Assembly (NCBI RefSeq): GCF_004135975.1
Contig: NZ_CP026538.1
Location: 4,030,001 to 4,094,000, forward strand
DNA from: Solidesulfovibrio carbinolicus
Lineage (GTDB): Bacteria > Desulfobacterota > Desulfovibrionia > Desulfovibrionales > Desulfovibrionaceae
Direction of reading: 5' to 3'
DNA length: 64,000 bases
The notes under the pieces were generated by a model, which had not been told where the DNA came from, made no database searches, and saw only the letters and a program-made list of their open reading frames with translations. Of the stretch, positions 1-7,381 are shown in pieces. Made by a program: the position numbers and the translations under genes. The number at the start of each line of letters is the position of its first letter. The first letter of the stretch is position 1.

Positions 1-99
1 GCCGCCGCCGACAAAGAGGATGTCGACATCTTTTTCAATCAGTTCCGGCTCGGCAAGGGCAACGCCTTTGGGCTCGTCCTTCACGGGAATGGTCGGCAT
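1..99 (-). CDS. aprA: Adenylylsulfate (APS) reductase alpha subunit, N-terminal fragment
   Basis: Only the first 33 codons are inside the window; the gene runs off the left edge. The visible protein starts MPTIPVKDEPKG and ends in VDILFVGGG, the beginning of an FAD-binding Rossmann motif as expected for AprA, the flavin subunit that reduces APS to sulfite and AMP in the cytoplasm. The ATG is preceded by a clear CGGAGGA ribosome binding site about 8 bases upstream. It lies 48 bases after aprB on the same strand, the standard aprBA order of sulfate reducers, so the two are almost certainly co-transcribed. Confidence 0.9.
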   Translation of the reverse strand, partial: MPTIPVKDEPKGVALAEPELIEKDVDILFVGGG

Positions 100-147
100 A
101 ATATATGTCCTCCGTAGGGTGGATGGCTATTCAGTTGGCGAAACGGA

Positions 148-639
148 CTACTTGCAGAAGCCGTCCAACCAGCACTGCACGGTGTCGGCGCCGGTGACGT
201 CGAACTTCTTGCCAAGGGCTTCCTTGGGGGTGACCAGGGCGGTCTCGGTGAAAAGCAGTTCGCTTTCCAGATCGCCCGGCTCCGGCTTGCCTTCGAAGGG
301 CTTGATCGAACCTTCGGGGGTGGTGCGGATGGGGAACTTGAAGCGCTTGATGTTGCCGTTGCGGAACTTCACGGTCCACATGATGGAGTCGGCGGAACGC
401 ATGGGGATCGAGGTGCCGCCCATGGGAGCGAAGTCAGCGTAGGGGCGAGCGGAGATAGCGCCCTGGGGGCAGATCTTCACGCAAGAGTAGCATTCCCAGC
501 AAGCGGAAGGCTCCTGATTGAAGGCCTTCATTTCCTGAGGATCCAGAATCATCAGGTCATTGGGGCAAATGTACATGCACGCGGTCTTCTCACCGCCTTT
601 GCATCCGTCACACTTGCTCGGATCCACAAAGGTAGGCAT
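148..639 (-). CDS. aprB: Adenylylsulfate reductase beta subunit (ferredoxin-type)
   Basis: A 163-residue iron-sulfur subunit of APS reductase in dissimilatory sulfate reduction. It passes electrons, probably from the Qmo complex, to the FAD of AprA. Two [4Fe-4S] binding clusters are visible: CDGCKGGEKTACMYICP near residues 10-28 and CWECYSCVKICP near residues 47-58. The insertion in the first cluster (CxxC then a longer gap before CxxxCP) is typical of AprB rather than an ordinary ferredoxin. The tail (about residues 80-163) is the AprB-specific extension that wraps around AprA. The start has a GGAGG site 7-8 bases upstream. It is the first gene of aprBA. Confidence 0.96.
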   Translation of the reverse strand: MPTFVDPSKCDGCKGGEKTACMYICPNDLMILDPQEMKAFNQEPSACWECYSCVKICPQGAISARPYADFAPMGGTSIPMRSADSIMWTVKFRNGNIKRFKFPIRTTPEGSIKPFEGKPEPGDLESELLFTETALVTPKEALGKKFDVTGADTVQCWLDGFCK

Positions 640-1277
640 AAGTAGTCCTCCAAACGTTTAGTTGTTGTACACCCAGCGCCCAATCCATTAAAGAGCTGAA
701 CGCCTGGACGCCTGGGACATCCGCGCGCCGTCGCCATGTGGCGCATTGTGCGCCTGGCTCCGGCTTGCCCTCATGCGTCGGCGTCGCTTGGTGCCGACGT
801 TCTATGCAACCGCCGGGCTTGGGGATTTTTGTCATCCCCACCGCCTCTCGACAACAAAACCCCGGAATCGCTTCCGTTTGTGAACTGCCTGCGGTTAGCT
901 TGTGATCGGTTTAACAAGCGCCGCAACCCCAGTCAAGGGTAATGTTCTTTTTTTCACGTCCGTCCAAAAGCGCCGACAAATCGGCCCCGGAGACCCCGGC
1001 GGGACCCCGGTCACGGACGATGCACGGTAGTGGTTGCACCGTCCAAGCTAGCAGACCCCACCCACCCCCGCAAGACCTTTTCCCGGTTTTCCCCGGTTCC
1101 TCTTTACAACCCCCCTGCCTCTTGTGACTTTTTTGACAACGGCATGATACCCCAGGCCAAACCTCCGCCTCTTGGCCGGCCGGACGCGTCATGGACGTCT
1201 TCACCAACGTCCCGGCTTTTGTAACCCGGCGACGCAGGTCCCCACCCCAGGCCGCGACGCCCGCGTCGGCCCGGCCC
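640..1277. other. Intergenic region between divergent aprBA and metE
   Basis: No credible gene is seen here. The short open frames lack ribosome binding sites and recognisable protein sequence. The left part holds the long aprB leader and its candidate promoter. The part from about 950 to 1270 is C-rich with no clear motif apart from an isolated TTGACA at 1133 that lacks a -10 partner. Confidence 0.6.
908..936 (-). promoter_or_regulatory. Candidate aprBA promoter
   Basis: On the minus strand there is a TTGACT box (931-936), a 17-base spacer and a TAAACC box (908-913), a reasonable sigma-70 type match. It would give a leader of about 260 bases before aprB. The -10 is weak and there is no experimental support. 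Confidence 0.35.
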
Positions 1278-1307
1278 TTGACGCCCTTGCCTCCTCCCGG
1301 CTATTGC
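1278..1307 (+). promoter_or_regulatory. Candidate promoter for the metE riboswitch transcript
   Basis: TTGACG (1278-1283), an 18-base spacer and TATTGC (1302-1307). Its position, directly upstream of the riboswitch, is what makes it plausible; the boxes themselves are average. Confidence 0.4.
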
Positions 1308-1317
1308 CCCCCCTGTC

Positions 1318-1482
1318 TGCTTGGCAGACGGACCTTTCGAGAAACGGAAGACGGTGGGAATCCGTCGCAGTCGCGCTGCTGTATTCGGGGTTATTGGCCG
1401 ACCTCCACTGGGTGTTCCCGGGAAGGACAAGGCCGCTGCCGCCGGTCGAAACGACCCGCCCCGTAAGCCAGAAGACGCCTCG
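1318..1482 (+). promoter_or_regulatory. Cobalamin (B12) riboswitch upstream of metE
   Basis: The region carries the ordered conserved blocks of an adenosylcobalamin riboswitch. These are GGTGGGAATCCGTCGCAGTC followed by GCGCTGCTGT (around 1353-1382), then CCACTGGGTGTTCCCGGGAAGG (around 1405-1426; the B12-box side, quoted in part: CCACTG and CGGGAAGG), and a closing GTAAGCCAGAAGACGCC (1463-1479). It lies before the B12-independent methionine synthase and is followed by a terminator, so the expected logic is that ample B12 switches metE off in favour of the B12-dependent enzyme. Family knowledge supports this pairing; the 3-D fold was not computed. Confidence 0.85.
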
Positions 1483-1570
1483 AAAACGGTCGGCATTCGG
1501 GCCTCGCGCAAAGGGCCGGAGTGACCAGCGACGGCAATCGGCGACGTCCGGGCCGTTTCTCGCACCCGTG

Positions 1571-1603
1571 CCCGTTCCCTCTGCCGGGAACGGGTGTTTT
1601 TTT
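1571..1603 (+). terminator. Intrinsic terminator of the metE riboswitch
   Basis: An 8-bp perfect stem, CCCGTTCC with GGAACGGG (1571-1578 and 1587-1594), is followed by TGTTTTTTT. It sits between the riboswitch and metE, and is the likely expression platform for B12-dependent premature termination. Confidence 0.8.
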
Positions 1604-1676
1604 CGCGTCTCCCCATTCCCCGCAAGGGGACATGCCGACCTCCCCAAACGCCTTCGGGCAAACAGGAGGACCTCGC

Positions 1677-3983
1677 ATGATCACCCACTCCCTGGGCTTT
1701 CCCCGCATGGGGCTGGCCCGCGAACTCAAGACCGCCCTTGAAGCCCGCTTCGCCGGGACCCTCGACGCCGCAGGACTGGCCCGCGTGGCGGCCGACCTGC
1801 GCCTGCGCCACTGGCGGCTCCAGGCCGCGGCCGGGATCGACCTCGTGCCGGTCGGCGATTTTTCCCTCTACGACCACATGCTCGATCTGGCCGTGCTTTT
1901 CGGCGTCGTGCCCGCCCGCTACGGCCATGCCGGCGGACCGGCGGACGAGGCCCTCTACTGGCGCATGGCCCGGGGCGAGGCCGGCACGGATGGCCGCGTC
2001 ACGGCCCTGGAAATGACCAAGTGGTTCGACACCAACTACCACTACCTCGTGCCGGAATTCGAACCGGACCAGAGCTTTGCCCTGGTCGGCACGACAATCC
2101 TCGACGAGGCGGCCCAGGCCCGGGCCGCCGGGTTCACGCCCAAGGCCGTGCTGCCCGGACCGGTCACGTTCCTGATGCTCGGGGCCTGCGCCGGCGAGCC
2201 CTTCGACCGCCTGGCCCTGCTGCCGCGCCTGCTGCCGGCCTACAGCCAACTCCTCGCCAAGCTGGCCGAGACCTGCCCCTGGATCGAACTCGACGAGCCG
2301 GTCCTGTGCCAGGATCTGCCGGCTGACGCCCTGGCCCCCTGCCGGGCGGCCTGGACCGCCCTGGCCGAGGCCGCCGCCCCGGCCCGCCTGCTGCTGGCCG
2401 CGCCCTACGGCAGTCTGGCCCACAATCTGGACTTCGTGCGCGACCTCCCCGTGGGGGCGCTTCATATTGATCTCGTGCGCGACCCCAGCCAGCTCGCCCT
2501 GGCAGCCAAGGCCCTGGCCCCCGAGACCGCCCTGTCCCTGGGTCTGATCGACGGCCGCAACATCTGGCGGGTGGACGCCGCCGCGGCGCTAAGCCGCATC
2601 GCCCTGGCCGCCGAACGCCTGGGGCCCCGGCGCCTCATGCTCGCCCCGTCGTGTTCCCTGCTCCACTGCCCCGTGGACCTTGAGGCCGAAACGGACCTCG
2701 ACCCGGAAATCCAATCCTGGATGGCCTTTGCCGTGCAGAAATGCCGCGAAGTCCGCCTGCTGGCCGACGCCGCCGCCCCGAGCGGGGCCGGTCGGCCCGA
2801 GGTGGCCGACGCCCTGGCCGAAAACCGCCGGGCCTGGGAATCGCGCCGGGCCAGCCCCCGGCTGGCCGATGCGGCCGTGCGCCGCCGCACGGCCGCCGTC
2901 AGCCAGGACATGTTCCACCGCCCGGCTGCCTTTGCCGCCCGCGCGCCGCTCCAGGCCGAAGCCTTGCAGCTTCCCCTGATCCCGACCACCACCATCGGTT
3001 CCTTTCCCCAGACCCCGGAGATCCGCCAGACCCGGGCCAAGTTCCGCCGGGGCGAGCTTGCCGCCGCCGCCTACGAGGCCTTCGTGCGCGGCCAGGTGGC
3101 CGAGGCCGTGGCCCGCCAGGAGGCCCTGGGCCTGGACGTGCTGGTCCACGGGGAGCCTGAGCGCAACGATATGGTGGAGTTTTTCGGCGAAAAGCTCGCC
3201 GGTTTTTGCTTCACCCGAAACGGCTGGGTGCAAAGCTACGGCTCGCGCTGCGTCAAGCCGCCGGTCATCTACGGCGACGTGTCGCGCCCCGGCCCCATGA
3301 CCATCGGGCTGGCCGTTTTCGCCCAATCCCTCACCGACAAGCCGGTCAAGGGCATGCTCACCGGCCCTTCGACCATTTTGGCCTGGAGCTTTGTGCGCGA
3401 CGACCAGCCCCGGGAGGTGACCCGCCGCCAGATCGCCCTGGCCGTGCGCGACGAGGTGGCCGATCTGGAGGCCCAGGGCATCCGCGTCATCCAGATCGAC
3501 GAGCCGGGGCTGCGCGAAGGCCTGCCCCTGCGACGGCGCGACTGGGAGACCTCCCTGGCCCTGGCCGTGGACGACTTCCGCCTGGCCGCCGCCGTGGCCA
3601 AGGCCGAAACCCAGATCCACACCCACATGTGCTACGCCGACTTCGATGAGATCGTGCCCGAGGTGGCCGCCATGGACGCCGACGTGATCAGCGTCGAGGC
3701 CAGCCGCAGCCGCATGGCCCCCCTGGCCGCCTTTGCCCGGGACGGCTACCCCAACGCCATCGGACCGGGCCTGTACGACATACATAGCCCGCGCGTGCCC
3801 TCGGCCGAGGAAATGGAAGATCTGCTGCGGCGGGCCGCCGCCCTCATCGACCCGGCCCGGCTGTGGGCCAACCCGGACTGCGGCCTCAAAACCCGCGCCT
3901 GGGACGAGGTCACGCCGTCCCTGGCCAACATGGTCGCGGCGGCCCGACGCCTGCGGGCGCAACTGGCCGGGCAAGGCTTGTGA
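1677..3983 (+). CDS. metE: Cobalamin-independent methionine synthase
   Basis: A 768-residue 5-methyltetrahydropteroyltriglutamate-homocysteine methyltransferase, close to the usual 750-760 residues. It makes methionine in the cytoplasm by direct methyl transfer from folate to homocysteine. The N-terminal half begins MITHSLGFPRMG. The C-terminal catalytic half starts near IPTTTIGSFPQT. Zinc ligands are visible in HTHMCY (His and Cys) and in NPDCGLKTR near the C-terminus. The ATG was chosen because AGGAGG lies 8 bases upstream; the open frame extends further upstream, but that part covers the riboswitch terminator. It is a single gene under riboswitch control, followed by the aromatic operon leader. 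Confidence 0.96.
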   Translation: MITHSLGFPRMGLARELKTALEARFAGTLDAAGLARVAADLRLRHWRLQAAAGIDLVPVGDFSLYDHMLDLAVLFGVVPARYGHAGGPADEALYWRMARGEAGTDGRVTALEMTKWFDTNYHYLVPEFEPDQSFALVGTTILDEAAQARAAGFTPKAVLPGPVTFLMLGACAGEPFDRLALLPRLLPAYSQLLAKLAETCPWIELDEPVLCQDLPADALAPCRAAWTALAEAAAPARLLLAAPYGSLAHNLDFVRDLPVGALHIDLVRDPSQLALAAKALAPETALSLGLIDGRNIWRVDAAAALSRIALAAERLGPRRLMLAPSCSLLHCPVDLEAETDLDPEIQSWMAFAVQKCREVRLLADAAAPSGAGRPEVADALAENRRAWESRRASPRLADAAVRRRTAAVSQDMFHRPAAFAARAPLQAEALQLPLIPTTTIGSFPQTPEIRQTRAKFRRGELAAAAYEAFVRGQVAEAVARQEALGLDVLVHGEPERNDMVEFFGEKLAGFCFTRNGWVQSYGSRCVKPPVIYGDVSRPGPMTIGLAVFAQSLTDKPVKGMLTGPSTILAWSFVRDDQPREVTRRQIALAVRDEVADLEAQGIRVIQIDEPGLREGLPLRRRDWETSLALAVDDFRLAAAVAKAETQIHTHMCYADFDEIVPEVAAMDADVISVEASRSRMAPLAAFARDGYPNAIGPGLYDIHSPRVPSAEEMEDLLRRAAALIDPARLWANPDCGLKTRAWDEVTPSLANMVAAARRLRAQLAGQGL

Positions 3984-3992
3984 AAATAGTCC

Positions 3993-4026
3993 TTGACAGG
4001 AAGCAAGAGGGGAACGTACCCGTATT
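3993..4026 (+). promoter_or_regulatory. Possible promoter of the aromatic operon
   Basis: A perfect TTGACA (3993-3998) begins 10 bases after the metE stop codon. No good -10 is seen at 17 bases (GTACCC); a poorer CGTATT lies at 4021. Transcription could instead start inside metE. Its place just ahead of the leader peptide is the main argument. Confidence 0.3.
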
Positions 4027-4030
4027 GCCC

Positions 4031-4120
4031 ATGCAGACCCTCCACACCCCCACCACCGGCTTTTACTTTTGGTACTGGTTTAGCCACGCCCGTGGTCTGG
4101 GGGGGTTGCGGTCGAACTAG
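4031..4120 (+). CDS. Aromatic leader peptide (attenuator) of the aro-trp operon
   Basis: A 29-codon open frame whose residues 11-17 read FYFWYWF: seven consecutive aromatic amino acids, covering Phe, Tyr and Trp. It ends at a TAG 24 bases before a hairpin-plus-T-run terminator, and the first structural gene of a 14-kb aromatic amino-acid operon follows. This is the classical arrangement for ribosome-mediated attenuation, as known for trpL and pheL: scarcity of any of the three charged tRNAs would stall the ribosome and favour an antiterminator. A GAGGGG stretch lies 18-24 bases upstream, further than usual for a ribosome binding site. The mix of all three aromatics suggests one signal for the whole family, consistent with an operon that makes all three. 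Confidence 0.85.
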   Translation: MQTLHTPTTGFYFWYWFSHARGLGGLRSN

Positions 4121-4144
4121 GTCAATCGCAAACGAGCCTCTCCA

Positions 4145-4180
4145 GGGCCGCGGGCATTACGCCGGCGGCCCTTTTTTATT
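4145..4180 (+). terminator. Attenuator terminator of the aromatic operon
   Basis: Stem GGGCCGC (4145-4151) with GCGGCCC (4165-4171), then TTTTTT. It lies between the aromatic leader peptide and the first operon gene. A short CACGCCCGTG hairpin inside the leader frame (4085-4094) is a candidate part of a competing structure. Confidence 0.8.
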
Positions 4181-4231
4181 ACCAGTCGCCGGCGGCCGCG
4201 GCCGGTTGGGCCAAACGCAAGGAGATACGCC

Positions 4232-5029
4232 ATGCTGCTTGGGAAAGCCGTCCGCCTCGAACGCATTTTCAATCGCAACACCCACCGCGCCATCATCGTC
4301 CCCATGGACCACGGCGTCACCGTCGGCCCCATCTCGGGCCTCATCGACATGCGCGACGCCGTCAACCAGGTGGCCGAAGGCGGAGCCAACGCCGTGCTCA
4401 TGCACAAGGGCCTGCCGCGCTGCTCCCATCGCGGACGCGGCCGCGACGTCGGACTGATCATCCACCTGTCCGCTTCCACCAGCCTGTCGCCCTTCCCCAA
4501 CGCCAAGACCCTGGTCGGCACCGTCGAAGACGCCATCAAGCTCGGAGCCGACGCCGTATCCCTGCACATCAACCTCGGCGACGAGACCGAGCGCGACATG
4601 CTGGCCCACCTCGGCGAAACCACCTCCCGGGCCGCCGACTGGGGCATGCCCGTGCTGGCCATGGTCTATGCCCGAGGCCCCAAGGTCAAAAACGAGTACG
4701 ACGTGGACGTGGTGGCCCACTGCGCCCGGGTCGGCACCGAACTCGGCGCGGACGTGGTCAAGGTGCCCTACACCGGCGACATCGAATCCTTCTCCAAGGT
4801 CACCGACGCCTGCTGCATCCCGGTGGTCATCGCCGGCGGCCCCAAGATGGACAACGACCGCGACCTGCTGCAAATGGCCCACGACTCGGTCCAGGCCGGC
4901 GGCTCGGGCCTGTCCATCGGGCGCAACATCTTCCAGCACGCCCAGCCCGCCCGCATCGTCCAGGCCCTGCACGGCATCGTCCACCTCGACTGGGAAGTCG
5001 ACCAGGCCCTCGAACTCCTCAAGGATTAA
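4232..5029 (+). CDS. aroA': 2-amino-3,7-dideoxy-D-threo-hept-6-ulosonate (ADTH) synthase, DhnA-type aldolase
   Basis: A 265-residue DhnA/FbaB-like class I aldolase. In archaea, and by gene context in Desulfovibrio, this family supplies the first step of an alternative route to 3-dehydroquinate that avoids DAHP synthase. Family features include [13 protein letters not shown] near the N-terminus, the probable Schiff-base lysine in [11 protein letters not shown] and the phosphate-binding [10 protein letters not shown]. The start has AAGGAGA about 7 bases upstream. The next gene, a dehydroquinate synthase II, starts 3 bases after its stop, which strongly supports ADTH synthase over plain fructose-bisphosphate aldolase. 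It is the first structural gene after the attenuator. Confidence 0.85.
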   Translation: MLLGKAVRLERIFNRNTHRAIIVPMDHGVTVGPISGLIDMRDAVNQVAEGGANAVLMHKGLPRCSHRGRGRDVGLIIHLSASTSLSPFPNAKTLVGTVEDAIKLGADAVSLHINLGDETERDMLAHLGETTSRAADWGMPVLAMVYARGPKVKNEYDVDVVAHCARVGTELGADVVKVPYTGDIESFSKVTDACCIPVVIAGGPKMDNDRDLLQMAHDSVQAGGSGLSIGRNIFQHAQPARIVQALHGIVHLDWEVDQALELLKD

Positions 5030-5032
5030 GTC

Positions 5033-6007
5033 ATGACCAAAGAAATATGGCTCAAGGTCGTTCCCTTCGACAAAAACGTCATCACCCTCGGCCTCGAATC
5101 CGGCGTGGACGGATTCGTGGTCGAGGCGGCCGACGCCGACAAGGTGCTGGCCCTGGGGCGCACCCAGGTGATGACGCCCGATCAGTTCGAACTGATCCCC
5201 ATCTGCTGCAAGGATGACGAGGGAACGGCCATCGACTCCTTAAAGGCGTGTCGTCCGGTCTTTCTGGCCCAGGGCTGGGAGATCATTCCGGTGGAAAACA
5301 TCCTGGCCTGCACCGAAGGCCTGGGCCTGGAATGCGAGAGCCTGGACCGGGCGCGGCTGGCCGCCGGGGTTTTGGAGCGCGGCGCGGACAAGCTGCTCAT
5401 CACCCCCGAGGCCGTGTGCGATCTTAAAACCATCGTCAATGAACTGAAGCTCTCCCAGGGAACCATGGAACTCGCGGCGGCCACCATCACCAAGATCGAA
5501 CACGCGGGCCTTGGCCACCGGGTCTGCGTGGACACCACGAGCATTCTTAAAACCGGCGAAGGGATGCTTGTGGGCAACAGCTCGGCCTTCACCTTCCTGG
5601 TCAACGCCGAAACCGAGTCCAATCCCTACGTCGCCGCCCGGCCGTTTCGCATCAACGCCGGCGCCGTCCACGCCTATTGCCAGATGCCCGGGGACAAGAC
5701 CCGCTACCTCGAAGAGCTGGCCTCGGGCTCGGAAGTGCTGATCGTCTCCCACAAGGGCGCCACCAAGACCGCCGTGGTCGGCCGGATCAAGACCGAAATC
5801 CGCCCCATGCTGCTCATCACCGCCTCCGTGGGCGGCAAGGAAGGCAAGGTGTTCCTGCAAAACGCCGAAACCATCCGCCTGGTCACCCCCGAGGGCAAGC
5901 CCGTCAGCGTGGTGGCCCTTAAGGAAGGCGACACGGTGCTCGTTTCCACCGACGTGGCCGGACGCCACTTCGGCATGCGCATCGCCGAAGAGATCAAGGA
6001 AGGATGA
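5033..6007 (+). CDS. aroB': 3-dehydroquinate synthase II
   Basis: A 324-residue archaeal-type dehydroquinate synthase, unrelated to classical AroB. It oxidatively deaminates and cyclises ADTH to 3-dehydroquinate. Typical family stretches are seen: MTKEIWLKVVPFDK at the N-terminus, VCVDTTSILKTGEGMLVGN in the middle (quoted in part), and MPGDKTRYLEEL. The length matches the family (about 320-370). It is packed 3 bases after the ADTH synthase and 1 base before pheA, so it is co-translated with both. Confidence 0.92.
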   Translation: MTKEIWLKVVPFDKNVITLGLESGVDGFVVEAADADKVLALGRTQVMTPDQFELIPICCKDDEGTAIDSLKACRPVFLAQGWEIIPVENILACTEGLGLECESLDRARLAAGVLERGADKLLITPEAVCDLKTIVNELKLSQGTMELAAATITKIEHAGLGHRVCVDTTSILKTGEGMLVGNSSAFTFLVNAETESNPYVAARPFRINAGAVHAYCQMPGDKTRYLEELASGSEVLIVSHKGATKTAVVGRIKTEIRPMLLITASVGGKEGKVFLQNAETIRLVTPEGKPVSVVALKEGDTVLVSTDVAGRHFGMRIAEEIKEG

Positions 6008-6008
6008 C

Positions 6009-7163
6009 ATGAACCCGGACACGACTAAGCCTGCCGTCGCCCCGGGTTCCCTGGAGGAGGCGCTGCTCGAAATTCGTCGCGGCATCGACGCCGTGGACGA
6101 CGAGATCGTGGGCCTGCTCAACAAACGCGCCGCCCTCAGCCTTGAGGTGGGGCGGCGCAAGGACGGCCGGGCCAGCGCCATCTTCAAGCCCTTCCGCGAA
6201 CAGGAAGTGCTGGCCCGCCTCACCGCCGCCAATCCCGGACCGCTGCCCAACAACCATCTGATCGCCGTCTACCGCGAAATCCTGTCCTCCTCCAGACGCC
6301 TCCAGCGCCCCGAACGGGTGGCCTACCTCGGCCCCGAAGGCACCTTTTCCCACTTCGCCGCCATGGCCGCCCTGGGCCATTCCCCGGATTTCCTGCCCCA
6401 GACCACCATCGGCGACGTGTTCGCCGCCGTGGCCGGCAAGCAGGCCGACCTGGGCGTGGTGCCGCTGGAAAACTCCCTCCAAGGCACCATCGGCCAGAGC
6501 CTGGACAACTTCCAGCGCTACAACGTCTTTATCCAGGCCGAGATCACCTGCCGGGTCAGCCACGCCCTGCTCTCCACGGCAACGAGCCTGGACGCCGTGG
6601 AAATCGTCTACTCGCACCCCCAGCCCCTGGCCCAGTGCGCCGGCTGGCTCAAGACCCATCTGCCCCGGGCCAAGGTCATCCCCACCGACTCCACCGCCGC
6701 CGCCGCCGCGCGACTGGCCGGAGAGCCGAACGCCGCCGCCATCGGCCACCTGCGCCTGGCAGCCATGCACCACCTTAATGTGCTGGCCAGCCCCATCGAG
6801 GACCTGCCCGACAACTGGACGCGGTTTTTCATCATCGGCCCCGAGGACACCAAGCAGCAGACCCGGGACAAGACCTCGCTGCTTTTCACCGTGCCCAACA
6901 AGCCCGGCTCCCTGCATCAGGTGCTGGCCCATCTGGCCGGCGAAGGCATCAACCTGACCAAGCTCGAATCGCGGCCCATCCGCGGCGAAAAATGGCAGTA
7001 CTTCTTCTTCGCCGACCTGCAATGCGACCTCACCCGCGAGGAATACAAGAAGCTCCTGGCCACCCTGACCGAAAATACCCACAGCCTGCGCATCCTCGGC
7101 TGCTACCCGGCCGGTCCCCAGGTGGACCTGGCCGAAGGCGCGACGGATAAGGGCGACGCGTAG
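6009..7163 (+). CDS. pheA: Bifunctional chorismate mutase / prephenate dehydratase
   Basis: 384 residues with three parts in order. An AroQ-type chorismate mutase spans about 15-95 (IRRGIDAVDDEIVGLLNKRA). Prephenate dehydratase spans about 100-280 (VAYLGPEGTFSH and the later catalytic-site region). A C-terminal ACT domain spans about 290-370 (TSLLFTVPNKPGSLHQVL and LESRPIRGEKW), which binds phenylalanine for feedback inhibition. It converts chorismate to phenylpyruvate in the cytoplasm. It starts one base after the upstream stop. A GC-rich palindrome follows within 30 bases of its stop. Confidence 0.95.
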   Translation: MNPDTTKPAVAPGSLEEALLEIRRGIDAVDDEIVGLLNKRAALSLEVGRRKDGRASAIFKPFREQEVLARLTAANPGPLPNNHLIAVYREILSSSRRLQRPERVAYLGPEGTFSHFAAMAALGHSPDFLPQTTIGDVFAAVAGKQADLGVVPLENSLQGTIGQSLDNFQRYNVFIQAEITCRVSHALLSTATSLDAVEIVYSHPQPLAQCAGWLKTHLPRAKVIPTDSTAAAAARLAGEPNAAAIGHLRLAAMHHLNVLASPIEDLPDNWTRFFIIGPEDTKQQTRDKTSLLFTVPNKPGSLHQVLAHLAGEGINLTKLESRPIRGEKWQYFFFADLQCDLTREEYKKLLATLTENTHSLRILGCYPAGPQVDLAEGATDKGDA

Positions 7164-7188
7164 ATGGAAAAGAGCAACGAGAAGAAAT

Positions 7189-7348
7189 CCGGGGGGGGAT
7201 CATCCCCCCCGGTCCCCCTGGATAAATTGAAAGGAAGAAGGTCGCGCGGACCCAGCGCCACAACCCCAGTGGCACGCGACGCTTGAATGCAACGGACGGA
7301 AAGCGCTAGGGGGTTCCAAGGGGCGGTAGCCCCTTGGCCGCCGGAGGC
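7189..7348 (+). repeat. Composite palindromic element between pheA and aroA
   Basis: It begins with a GC palindrome (7189-7212: CC, eight G, AT, C, AT, seven C, GG). It ends with a second hairpin, CCAAGGGGC with GCCCCTTGG (7316-7337), followed by CCGCCGGAGGC. The left palindrome belongs to the family that recurs after six other genes in this window. The CCGCCGGAGGC motif recurs just before trpB. No gene is seen in this 218-base gap. Confidence 0.65.
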
Positions 7349-7381
7349 TTCCCACCGACCACCCTTGCCAACGAGGACCCT

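Noticed and set aside
1133-1160. TTGACA box upstream of metE as promoter
   Set aside because: No acceptable -10 at normal spacing; the TTGACG/TATTGC pair at 1278-1307 fits the riboswitch start better.
1104-2465. A minus-strand open frame of about 450 codons over the riboswitch and metE
   Set aside because: Antisense to metE, composition of a frame shadow, no ribosome binding site, no recognisable domain.
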